DNA from: Camarhynchus parvulus
Lineage: Eukaryota; Chordata; Aves; Passeriformes; Thraupidae
Direction: 5' to 3'
NCBI RefSeq assembly: GCF_901933205.1
Contig: NC_044573.1
Span: forward strand, 28,207,493 to 28,271,492
DNA length: 64,000 bases
How positions within the stretch are numbered: position 1 is the first letter of the stretch; each line of letters begins with the position of its first letter. Positions 37,981 to 49,446 of the stretch are shown piece by piece. The notes below the pieces were generated by a model. That model had not been told where the DNA came from. It saw only the letters and a list, made by a program, of their open reading frames with translations, and did not search any database. The translations under genes and the position numbers were made by a program.

Positions 37981-38037
37981 TTTTTTGATTTGGTGTTTTT
38001 TTTTTTTTTTTTTTTTTTTTTTTGGGGGGGGTGTGTT

Positions 38038-38081
<44 letters not shown>

Positions 38082-38094
38082 GTGTGTTTTTTTT
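37981..38094. repeat. Composite simple repeat: T28, G8 and (TG)n
   Basis: A run of 28 Ts (37996-38023) is followed at once by eight Gs (38024-38031), a short gap, a nearly perfect TG repeat (38043-38087, one C interruption) and a second T run. It directly abuts the 5' truncated end of the CR1 copy. Two homopolymers and a dinucleotide repeat side by side are prone to slippage and assembly error. The 148-codon frame across it is an artefact. Confidence 0.93.
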
Positions 38095-40390
38095 AATTTA
38101 GGAGATAAAGGACATTATATGGGACTTTATTTAGGAGAAAAAGCCATAGGCAACCAAATACTGCGGGTGGAAGATCTGTCATTTGCAATGATAGAATTTC
38201 ATTAATTTAAAAACCAGCCTGTTGTTTTTAGGCAATCCTCACTCCCACTCACTGCCATTCTGGGGGGAAATCTAAAATTATTTGCATGTTTCTCTCAGTG
38301 ATGTCAAGTTTTTGACATCCTAGTGGCCCATAGGATGAGGTTCTCAAAGCTGCTTAGGTAATAGAGCCACAAGCGTCTCTATGAAATCTACAAGAAGCTA
38401 GATACACAAAATTTTATATCAAAATGACTTTGCTATTTATTGCAAACAAAACAGAGTACAACAGAAAACCAAGAAAAGTGAATTGACAAAAAGGACAGAA
38501 GTTTTGTCATTGTCAGAAGTTTTTTCTTAGTTAGCTCCCTCCCAGGCCCCTATGCAGTCACAGCACCTATGTTTTGTGGTGGCAAAGGTCTTGAGGGGTA
38601 ACAGGGTTTGTTAGTGATACTTGTAATTCAGTTCAGGATGCTTTGGAAGCTCCCAACTCTCTAGATTTCACTGTACAGAACAAGGGGAGATTCCAGGAAG
38701 AAACTCCTGCTGTTGGTGATGCAGCTGCAGAGGACACTTTCCCTGCTGAGGTGGCATTGTGGCTCATTGGACTGCCAGTGAATTAATTTAGAGAAAAAGA
38801 AGCCTACAGAAGAAAAAAAGAAGAAAAAACAGTGAGGTTTGTTGTTTATTATAAGCTGTGTCCTGTCTCATAAAACAAAAATAATAAAAAAATCTAGGTT
38901 CCTTAGGTGAAGCTGAGAACTAGCTGACAGCACATTAGAAACTTTTTGGGGATAAATTGAGACAGGGGTAAATTTGGGGATAAAATTGAGATGCAGAGAA
39001 CAGGAAAGTTAGGCAGTCAGGCCAAGAGAACAAATGGAGTTGAGAAAGTGACTGATGTCACCCTGAAATTCTTTTGAACCTCCGAAGAACCAAGGTAGGA
39101 ATGAGCTAATTTATTTCAGAAAAAGACTTGATTTCTATCCATAACACTGTGCTTCTTTATTGCATGATGGAGCCTGGAATCAGGTGTGTGCCTGCCTCTG
39201 AGCCCTTTGAAGGAAGATGAGAGAGATGGTGCTGCTGTGGGGCGAAGGTGCTGCAGGTGCTTGTGGGGGTGCCAGTGATGGCTGCTGGATGAGGAACACA
39301 GCTCTGCTGACACCTCTTTTCTATCAGAGCTGACAGAGATTGGAGCTCTTTTTCAAAGAAGAGGAAAATAAGCATTCCTGAAAAATAAATGTTTTATTGG
39401 ATTATTTTTCCTCCTTTTTTTTCATCACACCCAGACATACACACATGAAGGAGTCATTCCAAACATTTCCTTCTGGAGTTTCTACTGATTGAAGAAGGCT
39501 GATATTTTGTGAGAGCCTGTACAGTTACGTGATTGAAATAGCACTGTTTTTCCGTAACTGGGTTTGGCCTTCAATTTTTTTTTACATTTATTTGTTATTC
39601 TTGTCATTTTTCTCTTTCCATTGCCATTATTAGAGTATGAAAAAGGTTTTCCCTGAGTAAAAAAAAAGCAACTTTGGCAGAGGTGGTGATGGTGGGAAAA
39701 AGGTTTAAGGGCAGTACTGAAACCAGCCCTCTCTGATGACTTTGTGTTCTATTTCACAATATGGGTTGTAGGCTGTATTTTTTCCTGTATTTTTGCACTG
39801 CTACAAAGCTGGGTAGGTCACCCCAGCTTCTCCCAATCCATTCATTTAGTTCATGGCTGAATCTCCTGTTTGATGGAGCATCAGCCTACCAGAGGCTGCT
39901 GACAAGGTCAAATTCATTGGTCTGAACTTCTCTACCAAAGGAATGGCACACATCTCTACAACAGCAAGTCAGAGGGTTAAAAATTATAATTTGAAAGAAG
40001 AAAAAGCACCTTTGAAAAACAAATATGAAAGAAGAAATAACAACTCCTTTTAATTTGTTGCTGTTTTTGAAAAATAATTTGCAAGAAGGAAAGCAACTCC
40101 TTTTTTTTTCACTTGTCTAACATTATTCTTGTACTCACCCTGTCCACTGAGACACCTTACATCTAGATATTTTACCAAAATGTATTGAAATAAAGTCAAA
40201 GAGTTCAAGCCAGCTGTTTGCTATTGGAATCCATAATCATCAAAAATCTCTGCTGAGACATGACGTTGGTCTACAGTCTGAAATAGCCACAGGTTAGACT
40301 GAGACCTTGGAGCAGATTGTGCCTGGGAGCAGAATTTCCAGAAACTGAGTTCAGCCTTACAATGACAGAATATCACTAATAGATACCTGT
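38095..40390. other. Unassigned noncoding stretch
   Basis: No gene or repeat family recognised. Purine-rich (AAG/AAAG) patches lie near 38790-38830. Short frames at 39116-39375 (-) are not called. Confidence 0.5.
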
Positions 40391-40518
40391 AGAAAAAAAC
40401 CCCAAAAAACAGAAAAACAAACAAACAACAAAAAAAACCCCAACCCCCCAAAAAAACCAAAACAAAACAAAAAAAAACCCAAACAACTAACCAAAAACAA
40501 AGACAACCAAACCAAAAT
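40391..40518. repeat. A/C-rich low-complexity tract
   Basis: About 128 bp consist almost only of A and C, as A runs, CCCC and CAAAA/CAAAC steps with few other bases. On the minus strand this is T/G-rich, which opens two overlapping minus-strand frames (111 and 133 codons) that are not genes. Confidence 0.93.
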
Positions 40519-40829
40519 ATTGAACTCAGGAGGGATGAGATCCCTTGTGTGTCTTCTCTGGAAACAAGAGGAGACCTCTTTGCACCAGACAGGGCTCTGT
40601 CCTGTCTTTTGTATCCAGACACATAACAACAAATTTTTTTGCTGCATTGTGCTATAAAACAAAATTGCCACTCTGCTTTGTAACTTCAGCAAAGAGCAAA
40701 AATGCGCCTACTCCATTAATTCTTAGTGTTTAACAGAGACCATTTATCCACAGATGCTCCTACTATCTGTGCTTATATCACCTATGGAAATTGGGCAGCA
40801 CTTTGAAAAACTGTCATATTAATTGTCCT
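40519..40829. other. Unassigned noncoding stretch
   Basis: AT-rich sequence between the A/C tract and copy 1 of the duplicated unit. No gene or repeat family is recognised. Confidence 0.45.
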
Positions 40830-40951
40830 TTCTTGATAATCATAGTAGCGACAATAATTGTGGTGAACTCTTTGTTGATGTTTGCACAGATGTTGAAGGC
40901 TGCCCTGTGGAAAGCATCCTTTGTCTGCAAAGCTATGACAAGCTAAGGTTA
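40830..40951 (+). repeat. Duplicated unit, copy 1 (122 bp)
   Basis: This segment recurs 2.6 kb downstream at 43449-43559. Apart from an 11-base insertion here ('ctgccctgtgg', at 40900-40910) the two agree at 107 of 111 positions, about 96%. The shared part starts at 'ttcttgataatcat' and ends at 'caagctaaggtta', with no clear homology outside. A 77-codon frame reads through this copy, but the 11-base difference shifts the frame relative to copy 2, which argues against a conserved coding exon. The family is not recognised. It may be a piece of an interspersed repeat or a local duplication. Confidence 0.9.
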
Positions 40952-42567
40952 CTAAATTCAAACTGTCATTCTTGTGCAGGACTGGGAGGAAGATTCTCAC
41001 TTCCTGTCATTGTACAAATTAAGGGAGATACAATCTTTAAAGTATATTTATTTTAATGGGGTTATTCCCCAGACTATCCAGCTTTTAATAAAAAATCAAT
41101 TAAAGGAAAACCTGCTTCAAAGGTTTGCTTGTGCATGTCTCATTTAACAAGGATAGCAAAGGGATTTGTAATTGTTTTTCATGAAAGATTAAAAATGGTA
41201 ATCAATATATTAATCATGATGATCTAAACCCCCAAGGACACTTACATAGCCAGTAAGAGAAACCAAGAGTTTGTTCCATCTCTTTATTTTGAAAGAGCTA
41301 ATATCATATAAAGATGGAAGTGAGGATAGCACTGGGAAAGGATAAGATCACTTTGGTGTTGTTTGTCATTGTACATGACTTCTGCTAATCCTGATTTCCT
41401 CATTCACTCTGGGTGAAATTCATCCCTCTTTAGTCCATCAGTTCAAAGTATTTGGATTATTTATAGTGTCAGAGATAAGGTTTAACCAAGTATTTGCATG
41501 ATTTGCAAATCTTATGCTTGAGTTGTGCACAGAGAGTTCCCTTTGAAGGACTAGTTTTCTGTCTATGGATGTTCAGTCCTGGCCCTCACTGTAGCAGAAG
41601 GCTCTCTAACCATCTAGCTTAGCAGTAAATAGGAAAATACTACTCCTTACTAAGTGGTGCTCAATAGCACGTTTTTAAGGTATCTAACATCATTCCTGTG
41701 TGAAAAAAAAAGAATAGAGTAGAGTTTTAAACTGTCTCTTCTGTGTTTAATGGAGACTCCTGTGGAGGCTTCTGAGAGGGCAGGATGGGTCTTGTTGGAA
41801 ACAAATTTTTCATCAGTACAATTCTTCAGAAAATTACAAATGCACCATTCTGCAGTTGTAATAGGAAAAGCTTTTCAATCTCTACAACCTAAAATATAGT
41901 CTTTTTTTATTATAAAGCTGTGCATCCTGCAGCCTGACCTACTATCAATTCTACTATATAATTTTGAAAAGTTTATTGGCATCAAATGAAATATTTGTTC
42001 AAACCTCAAGCATTTATAAACACATTTAAGTAAAACAAGAAAAATATTAACCTGAAAGTTACTTTTAAGGGGGAAGGCTAAATTTAAATCCTCAGAAAAT
42101 ATCAGATTTATAATGTTTTTTTTCTGCATGTTTTTTTTCCTCTCTCCATTCCATAAATAAATAATTGGGTATAACAGATTGAATGAAATGATATCATTAA
42201 CCTCAGTTCTTTACCCAAAAGCATTTATTTTGAAAATGTATGGCCAGTATTGTTATCATATAAATTTTATGAAAAAAAAAAATACAGACAGATAATAGTG
42301 GTCCTCCCAAATCATGCTATTGGCTGTGATAATAAATTTGTTTGAATAGTTTACTGTCCTTACATTAAAGATTCTTAGCTGAGCCTGCTGTTAACCTTTA
42401 TACAGAATCTGTTAATTCCTTGTGAAGGTCTTATACACAGAGAGTAATAACCCAGGCTTTTTGGGGTAAACAGTAGCTTGCTTCCATGAATAATATAGTT
42501 ATTAGTTTCAAAGGACATTTTTTACTGTGAGTGATACCTCTCTGCATTATAGAACATTATAGAACAT
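40952..42567. other. Unassigned noncoding stretch between the duplicated units
   Basis: AT-rich sequence with no recognised gene or repeat family. A minus-strand frame of 84 codons (41875-42129) is not called. Confidence 0.45.
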
Positions 42568-42624
42568 CATCATTTACCAGCATTATAGAACATGCCTAAT
42601 GTTCTTTAATGCTGGTAAATGATG
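42568..42624. repeat. Near-perfect inverted repeat (hairpin, 26 bp arms)
   Basis: Left arm 42568-42593 and right arm 42599-42624 are complementary at 25 of 26 positions, with a five-base loop 'gccta'. The left arm carries 'attatagaacat', which also occurs twice just upstream (42546-42567), so the left arm overlaps a short tandem repeat. Transcribed from either strand, it would fold into a 57-base stem-loop. It could be a degenerate miniature inverted-repeat element, a small hairpin RNA, or a local inverted duplication from replication template switching. Confidence 0.9.
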
Positions 42625-43448
42625 TTGACATGAATGAATTTATATGGGTGTTGATTATTAACTAATACTAATAATAAACAGCAAAATTGGTGCCACTAAG
42701 TGACTCTTTAAGATGTTTTTTCCATTCCCAATCTCAGAGCACTTTAAAAATATTTGGTGTAATAAGCCTCACAATACCTCTAATAGTTATGTCAAGAAAT
42801 TGTCATTGTCTCAACACTTGGAAGGAAAAAAATAGCACAATGACATGTAATGATTCAAGCAAGAACAAAGTTTTGCCAGAGCTAGATTAGTACCTGTGCC
42901 ATTCTATTCCAGGTTTCTGTTCTCACCACAAAACTGGGCAGTTTTCCCAAAGCAGCCTGTTGTCAGTAAGAGTACATCAAGACAAGACAAATATGAGCCG
43001 TAGAGAACACAGGGAAGTAGACAAGTGGGAAAGCATTGAATGAGTCTCACAAGTCCAGCAAGGAGATGGCTTAGGGACTTCATCTCAGAGCAGCAGGGCT
43101 ACCTACTGTTCAAAAGAAACCTCTCTTTAGGTCAAATTGTATGAGCAAGCTCAGGGAAGCAACAGAACTGAGATGACCTGCTATTAGCAGAGGTGGCTCC
43201 TCCAGCCTGCTGAGGGTCCTAAATCAACTTAGGTCCTGCACAGAGACAAAATCAGGCACCAGCAAGACGCTTACACTCTCTCTGCCTAGAGGGTTTCTGT
43301 TTGTCCCTCTCAAAAAGAGCTCACACATTGGATTTTGTCCCACTGAGGGTCAAATCAATCACAACACAAGAGAGCTGGAATCCCGCTTCCTCAGCGGAAG
43401 ACACCTCCACAGGCATCAGAGTATTCTCTGGTTCTGGCTGCAGCCCTA
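42625..43448. other. Unassigned noncoding stretch
   Basis: No gene or repeat family is recognised between the hairpin and copy 2 of the duplicated unit. Confidence 0.45.
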
Positions 43449-43559
43449 TTCTTGATAATCATTGTAGCGACAATAATTGTGGTGAACTCTTTGTTGATGC
43501 CTGCACAGATGTTGAAGGAAAGCATCCTTTGTCTTCAAAGCTATGACAAGCTAAGGTTA
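43449..43559 (+). repeat. Duplicated unit, copy 2 (111 bp)
   Basis: Second copy of the unit at 40830-40951, in the same orientation. Four substitutions and the absence of the 11-base insertion separate the two. The flanks differ from those of copy 1, so the duplicated block is discrete. An 81-codon frame here shares its middle part with the frame in copy 1 but diverges after the indel. Confidence 0.9.
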
Positions 43560-45039
43560 GCTAATACCTAGCTGGTATATCTTTCTTGTAGCACTGTGAG
43601 CCCATATAAATATTATATTTCTCAGGACCCAAGGAGTGCTCCTGAGCTGCTGGCAAACCATACAGTGCTGGTGGACACACCACAACAGCAATAATGGGGA
43701 CAGCACAGGACTTTGACATCCCTCATTTCTTTTCCTACCAGTTTTCCAGATGTGTATAACTGGATCATCTCTGAACATTTTTCCAGACCACCTGGTTAGA
43801 GCTTTCTGTGGCAATTTCAGCTGAACGTGAGGAAAGATGATACTGTGTTGAACTCACATATAAACTGGGTGAAGATAAAGGGTGCAAGATTAATTCTGAC
43901 CTTTTACAGTGTTACAGTGATTCATTATTCTTCATATTCTTTAAGAATATGATCAAATTCTATAAGCATTTATGACTGCTACTGTGTTAGTACTAATAGA
44001 GAACATCCTAATAAATTAATTCTGTTCAGCACCTGTGCACCTTTCCTATCTACATAGTGCAAATAAACCAGCTCCACTTAAGGAAAAAAAAATGAAAATA
44101 GGATCTGACTCTTTTACATACATTTAGCAGCATGACACTTTCAACACTGCCTGGAAACAGGGGTTTGATGCTAATTCAATGGAAGCATTGCTACTCACTG
44201 AGTCCCCAAACCTACCACCCCCAGTGCTTTCAGATTTCTCTCAAGTGAGCATCCATCCAGTTAAATTTGAGATTGCTGTCAAGAAATCACAGGCTGAGAT
44301 GTGGGGGATCTGAAAGAAAAAATCTGCATTTAGCCATAACTAGATAATTTTCCTAGTTATGCCTTAAATAAATGAATAAATGAATAAATAAAAGTAAATA
44401 ACCCTACAGGAAGCAGTGTTGTGAGAGATTCATAAATAAACAGAAATGAGTTAAAAGCATTATTTGAGGAGTAAAATGAAGTAGCAAAAGTCAAATTGCA
44501 GGGCTGAATTAAGGTAGTCATAATGCAGTTTTCAAATATATTTGCAATTGAGAGCTATGGAAAGCAAGATTAAAATTTGACCACTTAGAAATAATAGCAA
44601 CAGTGCCCTGGGATTTGGGTGCAGAAGGAGCAAGCTCTGGAAAAGCTCACTTCTTTTTGCATCTGTCTCTGCTCATCATAAGCAGGCATTTAGCCATGAC
44701 TAAGGTCAGATCCCACTGCCTGATACAACAAGCTTTAGAAAGCGTGTGGAGAATAAATGCCCAGGGGAAGATTAAGTCTCAGAGTCCTTAGTCTTGCATA
44801 CCAATGCTTTATCTCAAAATTCACAATGTGAAAATGACAGGACATGCCTAATGATGAATCTCTCTGTCCTTTAATATGGTAAAAAGTCTCAGCAGCATAG
44901 CTGTTTCCCACAGTCCACTTCAGCTGGCTGTGAGGAATGTCAAAAGCTCCATAGAATTGATAAAGCTATTTGGAGAGTGGTGAATTCATCCCTTCTTCCT
45001 TGCACCTAAGGAAAGGAGCAGCACAGGTAATTGATCTAG
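43560..45039. other. Unassigned noncoding stretch
   Basis: No gene recognised. It has a near-palindrome at 43933-43951 ('catattctt/aagaatatg' around one T), an inverted repeat near 44336-44360, and an AAT(A/G)-type simple repeat at 44365-44400. Confidence 0.5.
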
Positions 45040-45285
45040 TGCTTATGTACATCTGCCAAGGACCACCTGGAAATAACCCTGAATGAGGTTACACTCATAC
45101 ACAGATCTGAGAATGGACTTTGACAGGCTTGGGAGGTGGGTCTGTGCAAACCTCATGAAATTCAACAAGGCCAAGTGCAAACTCTTGCACATGGGTTGGG
45201 GCAATCTCTTGCACAATGACAGGCTGGGTGGAAAATGTGTTCAGAGCTGCCCTGAAGAGAAGGATTGTCTGTGAGGAGATGGGGT
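45040..45285 (+). mobile_element. CR1 LINE fragment, ORF2 C-terminal part
   Basis: The plus strand reads as CR1 ORF2 downstream of the catalytic core. Around 45110-45240 there is the block that in the family encodes a tryptophan-containing loop followed by 'methionine-lysine-phenylalanine-asparagine-lysine', readable here as LMKFNKAKCKLLHMG. A shortened 'proline-glutamate-lysine-aspartate' block follows near 45250. Homology fades on both sides, so this piece is truncated at both ends. The left boundary is approximate. Confidence 0.8.
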
Positions 45286-46318
45286 GGTTGCAGGAAAGAC
45301 TATGGGTAGCTCAAGTCCTCAAATGAATTGCTTTCCCCTCTATTAAAACCCTCAAAAGCCAGCCAGGCTATATCCAGGTATAAAGGTCAGGTTGACATCC
45401 CAGTCATGGGACTCAGTCTTCTTTCATCTCTTATCCTGGCCTTAGCCTTCCTTTTATTGCTTTAGGAGTAGCCATGCCTGATGTGCAGAATCCCACAGCC
45501 AGGGAGGCAGCAGCTCTTCACCTAAAATTGCAGAATGTGCTGCTAAAAGTATGATGGGATTTTAGTAATTTGGCATCTATAAGAAAGGTTAAGAATATAA
45601 GAGCAGACTTAACTAGCTCAGGGCAAAATTCAACCTAGCACAGTATCTGTGCTCAAACATTGACCAGAAGTAGAAGCCTGGGGAAGAACAAGTACAGGAA
45701 TAAAAATACATGTGATTCCTCCCCCTCTACTCTACTACTCAAATTTTAAGGTCAGTGACTTCCTGACGTAAGACAAATGACATTTCTGCATATTTATTAA
45801 GCCTCAGTAGATTTATTTTCCAAACACTTCCCAATTTCCCCTTGAAGCCACATGACCGTCCTTTGGCAAGGAGTGCCAGGACTCCACTGTGTGGTACATG
45901 AGGCCTTTTGCTCATTTTGAGTCTGACTGCTGTTAGTGCCATTGGATGCCTCTCATTTTTACTGTGGTGGAGACAGCAAGCACCTTTGACTTTTTCACTC
46001 TCTGTGTCATTTCCCATAAACAGTTACATATTTCCCTTTCAATGTCTCTTTTCCAGAGTAAAAAGACCCAGGATAGTCAAGTATTTCTCATGAGGAAGCT
46101 ATTTAATGCCTTTGATAATATTGCTCCAGTGCTCCTATGGGACAAAAGAACTTGAATTGAAAAACAATCTCAACACATGGCTAAACCTTGGATTCATATT
46201 GAGGAAAGAAAAAATTTCTCTATTGCACTCTGTTTTCCTAGTATTTTGTGTGCTTTTTGGCTGCTACAATACCTTGAGCTGGGATTTTCGTAGAGTGTTG
46301 TGACAGAGGCCTGAGATA
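45286..46318. other. Unassigned noncoding stretch
   Basis: No gene recognised. A 92-codon minus-strand frame (45739-46017) has no family resemblance. Confidence 0.45.
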
Positions 46319-46429
46319 CAACCATTAGCATCATGCCCATCATGTTCCACATGAAGTTTTAGAGTGCTGTTCCCAGGATGAGGATGATGACTTTTGTCCA
46401 CAACAAGTTTATTCTGCTCAGTCACTCAC

Positions 46430-46569
46430 CTGTGTAAGGTTGTTCAGTATGGCTGAGTGATTTGCAGTATAATGGTAGATGAAATTGCCAGCAAAACAGG
46501 AGTGAAAGACAATCCACATGAAGACACTTCCCACATGAAAGAGTCCTTTAGATTCTTGCTTTGCCAGCC
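46430..46569 (-). other. Candidate exon or exon relic encoding a hydrophobic segment
   Basis: On the minus strand, 'ttaactcacag' (acceptor-like, with only a modest pyrimidine tract) is followed by 140 bases. These hold two bases of a split codon plus 46 open codons, ending exactly at CAG before GTGAGT, a strong donor. The frame closes three codons into the putative intron. The peptide has a transmembrane-like stretch (FMWIVFHSCFAGNFIY) and then two N-glycosylation sequons (NHS and NLT). At 46319-46391 a second hydrophobic stretch occurs in another frame and is interrupted by a stop, so a decayed membrane-protein gene is an alternative to a live exon. It loosely resembles Rh/ammonium-transporter helices (glycine, phenylalanine and tryptophan spacing), but I would not name it on that. 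Chance remains possible. Confidence 0.25.
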
Positions 46570-49249
46570 CTGTGAGTTAATGTGGATGGAGTTTGGCCCT
46601 GTGTCTCTGGAGTTTAAATATTAAATAAGAGCTCCTAACACTAAAGAATAAACTACAGTTCTCTTTCCAAGAATCCAATACAGGGAATGGAAGCAAGGTG
46701 AGTGTTTTCATAATTTTCTGGTCTCATTTTCTTCCCATCAGTCATTCCCATGCAGTGCCATTGTGTTTCCACCTTCTACTGCTTCTATTTCTTACAGTCC
46801 TCTCTCTTGCTCCTGACCAGAGTCCCAGAGCAGGGACAAAGCCTCACCCACTCAGCACCCACTTTTTGCTGGGGTGCTGATCTCCCAATGGAGACTGTGC
46901 AAAGAGCACTAGCTGTAAACCAAGCACAGCTCTCCCCACCTGTGGAGTGAAGACAGAGCCACAGGGAACCTGCATCCCCTGACCCCCAGGAGAAGGGTGA
47001 CATCCTGGTTCAGTGGCGGGGACCAGCAGCCTGAGCACTGTGACTGATGTGGGCTTTTGCTGCCAAAAAGAAAAGGATTCACTGTGACCTTGACCTTCAT
47101 CTTTGCACCTTCCCTGGCGTGCAATGTGGTAGTTAATGATGAAGGAACAGCAATGGTTTGTCCTCACATAAAATCACATTTATTCGCTGCTAGTGGAGAC
47201 TTGTTTCTCTACCTGAGATTTTGTTGGGTGTTAATGAATGGTTTTGCAGCTCTGGGCATCACACCCAGGACACATTGGTGATAATTCAGCATGCAGACAG
47301 TTTACTCCAGCAAGCAGAACAGAAACTACCTGGTCTGCTGTCTCATAGGAAAAAGATTTCCATGTTCCTCTCCCCCTGCTTAATTACTTTCAAAGCAGAT
47401 AATTAAAAATATCAAAGGGAAGTATCACTGTCTCATTACATTCCTCATTCAAATGAACATAATATGTCAGGAAATTATTTTGAGCATGAAAGAAATAGGA
47501 AAAGCAGCCTAAGAGAGGATCAGTCTAATTCTTCAATTTTGTAGGAGAGAAAGAAGATTTAACTATTAATAAATTTTAAAAAAAGGTATTTTAACATAAG
47601 TAAAGGTTTAAAATAGATGCATTGACTATATATCTATGATTAACTGGCTGTATAACATATTTTTTTTCAGTTAAGTATAACTAAGGCTCCTAATAGCATA
47701 ACCATTTTTGTTTACACTTTGCTGTACCTCAAATAAGAGTCTTGTCCTGGTAATTGCTCATGTTTCAGTGTTGAAGTCATTAAATAACACTTTTGTCAAA
47801 TTAAAAGTTAAATATAAAAGGAGGCTTATTATCATCCACCAGCACTTACTTCCTATAAATTAGTGCTCATGTACTTTACTGAGGCAATACACTAGAAGAG
47901 ATAATGGGGGAGAGATGGAAAAAAAATTATGAAATTGGTCAGCGCTTCTGGGAGTGAAAAACAGATCCCCTGTTGGTTTTTTTTTGGTTTTTTTTTTTTT
48001 TGGTAGCTCTGTTGCCATATTTTCCCATTTCTAAAATAGTTATATCATTGCTGAAACATTAATAATAAAAACAATTATTTGTAGGACTGACGTGCTTAAT
48101 GCTCATGGAGCAGTTCCACTGATATCACCATGACACCACAAGTGGCGAGCTAAATGTAAGATCATTTCAAGGACTTAAATGTATAGATTTTATTCATCAG
48201 CCTTTTAAATATATTCAATGCTTTAAATCTATGGTGTTTATCAACAAGAGTCAGCTTTCCAATTAAAATGTAACAATGAAATATTCATACACCTTCACTA
48301 CAAAGTGACACAGTGCAGAAAACCAAAGCTAGATATCTAACTAATACACACTGGCCTAAACAAAGCAACAAAAGCCACTGCTCAGCACAGGAGTCTTATG
48401 TTGGGAAGCAGCATGAAAAAACAAAGTAGAAAAAATTGCCAATTTTTACAGCACTCTTCATTCACCTCTGTCAAAAATGGAGTGAAATCAAAAAGTTTGA
48501 AGAAAATTTTAAACTTGGCCACAAGATGTATTTCATTTGTCTTATTATAGTATCACCTAAAACCCCCAATGGAACTGTTTGTACCCTAAATGCTTGCAGT
48601 CTAAGCAATGTTTTGCATATAACAATTGCAAAAGCTTCTATGCTCTATTTTGAAGATGTCTTGTTAGGATTTAAATGTCACAATCCTGATAAGGCAAAAT
48701 CATGCTGGAGCAGGAAAAGTTGAGTCTCTTGGCCTCTTTTAACTGCTTGAGAAGACAGCTGGAGGAAAAGACACGCCAGGAGAAATGGCAAAATCTAAAT
48801 TAGACTCCTAAAATGCTATTTCAGGTTTAATGATCAAGGGTGTTAACTCAATGATTTATACCTGTAATTTTGAAACTGATGTCTGTAATTAACTAATGAT
48901 TTTGCAGAGCTTTTATATTCTCTGAGGAAAGGGTAAACTCTGCAAGTTTTGTGGTTGCAAGCAGCTGCACAACAACAGCCTCCAGAAGTAAATGGCAAGG
49001 GCAAAGTCAAGGCTTGGACTGTCCTCCTGACAAGGCACTGATTGGCACTCATTGAGCTCAAACAGAATAATTTATAGCCACTGGCAAATGGGGTCCAGGT
49101 AACCTTCCTCTGATGGGAGGATTTTCAGGTTTTGGACTAATGATACCACCGACACAAAGATCCATGTGATGACTATATGCAGAGATAGCTCAATTTCAAT
49201 AGGATTCTGGTCCAGGGTTCAGGTTCCTAAAGTAACAGGGCTGTGTTAT
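46570..49249. other. Unassigned noncoding stretch
   Basis: About 2.7 kb without a recognised gene. A GC-richer, CpG-poor patch lies at 46790-47040. A T-rich tract with GG interruptions is at 47974-48003. The segment 48060-48300 is AT-rich with short homeodomain-like motifs and may be a conserved noncoding element, unproven. Confidence 0.45.
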
Positions 49250-49446
49250 CAACTCAAGCTGCACCAGGGGAGATTTAGATTGAACATCAGAAGGAATTTC
49301 TTTAAGAAAAGGGTTGTTGAGCATTGCACAGACTGCCCAGAGAGGTGACACCATCACTGTCCCTGGAGGCGTTGAAGAAATCTCTGGACATGGTCTCAGT
49401 GCCATGGCCTAGTTGACAATGTGGTGATCAGTCAGAGGTTGGATAA
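49250..49446 (+). mobile_element. CR1 LINE fragment near the 3' end
   Basis: The plus strand matches the end of CR1 ORF2 and the start of its 3' UTR: 'ggagatttagattgaacatc' near 49269, 'gactgcccagagaggtg' near 49331, 'ccctggaggcgttgaag' near 49360, and a 'tgccatggcctagttgacaa' block near 49401. It stops near 'cagaggttggat' (49446) and lacks the terminal repeat, so it is truncated at both ends. Confidence 0.88.

Noticed and set aside
37759..38205. 148-codon plus-strand frame
   Set aside because: It spans antisense CR1 and then the T/G/TG simple repeats, which contain no stops in that frame.
40221..40692. Minus-strand frames of 133 and 111 codons rich in F, L, V and G
   Set aside because: They are translations of the T/G-rich complement of the A/C low-complexity tract. 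The apparent membrane character is an artefact.
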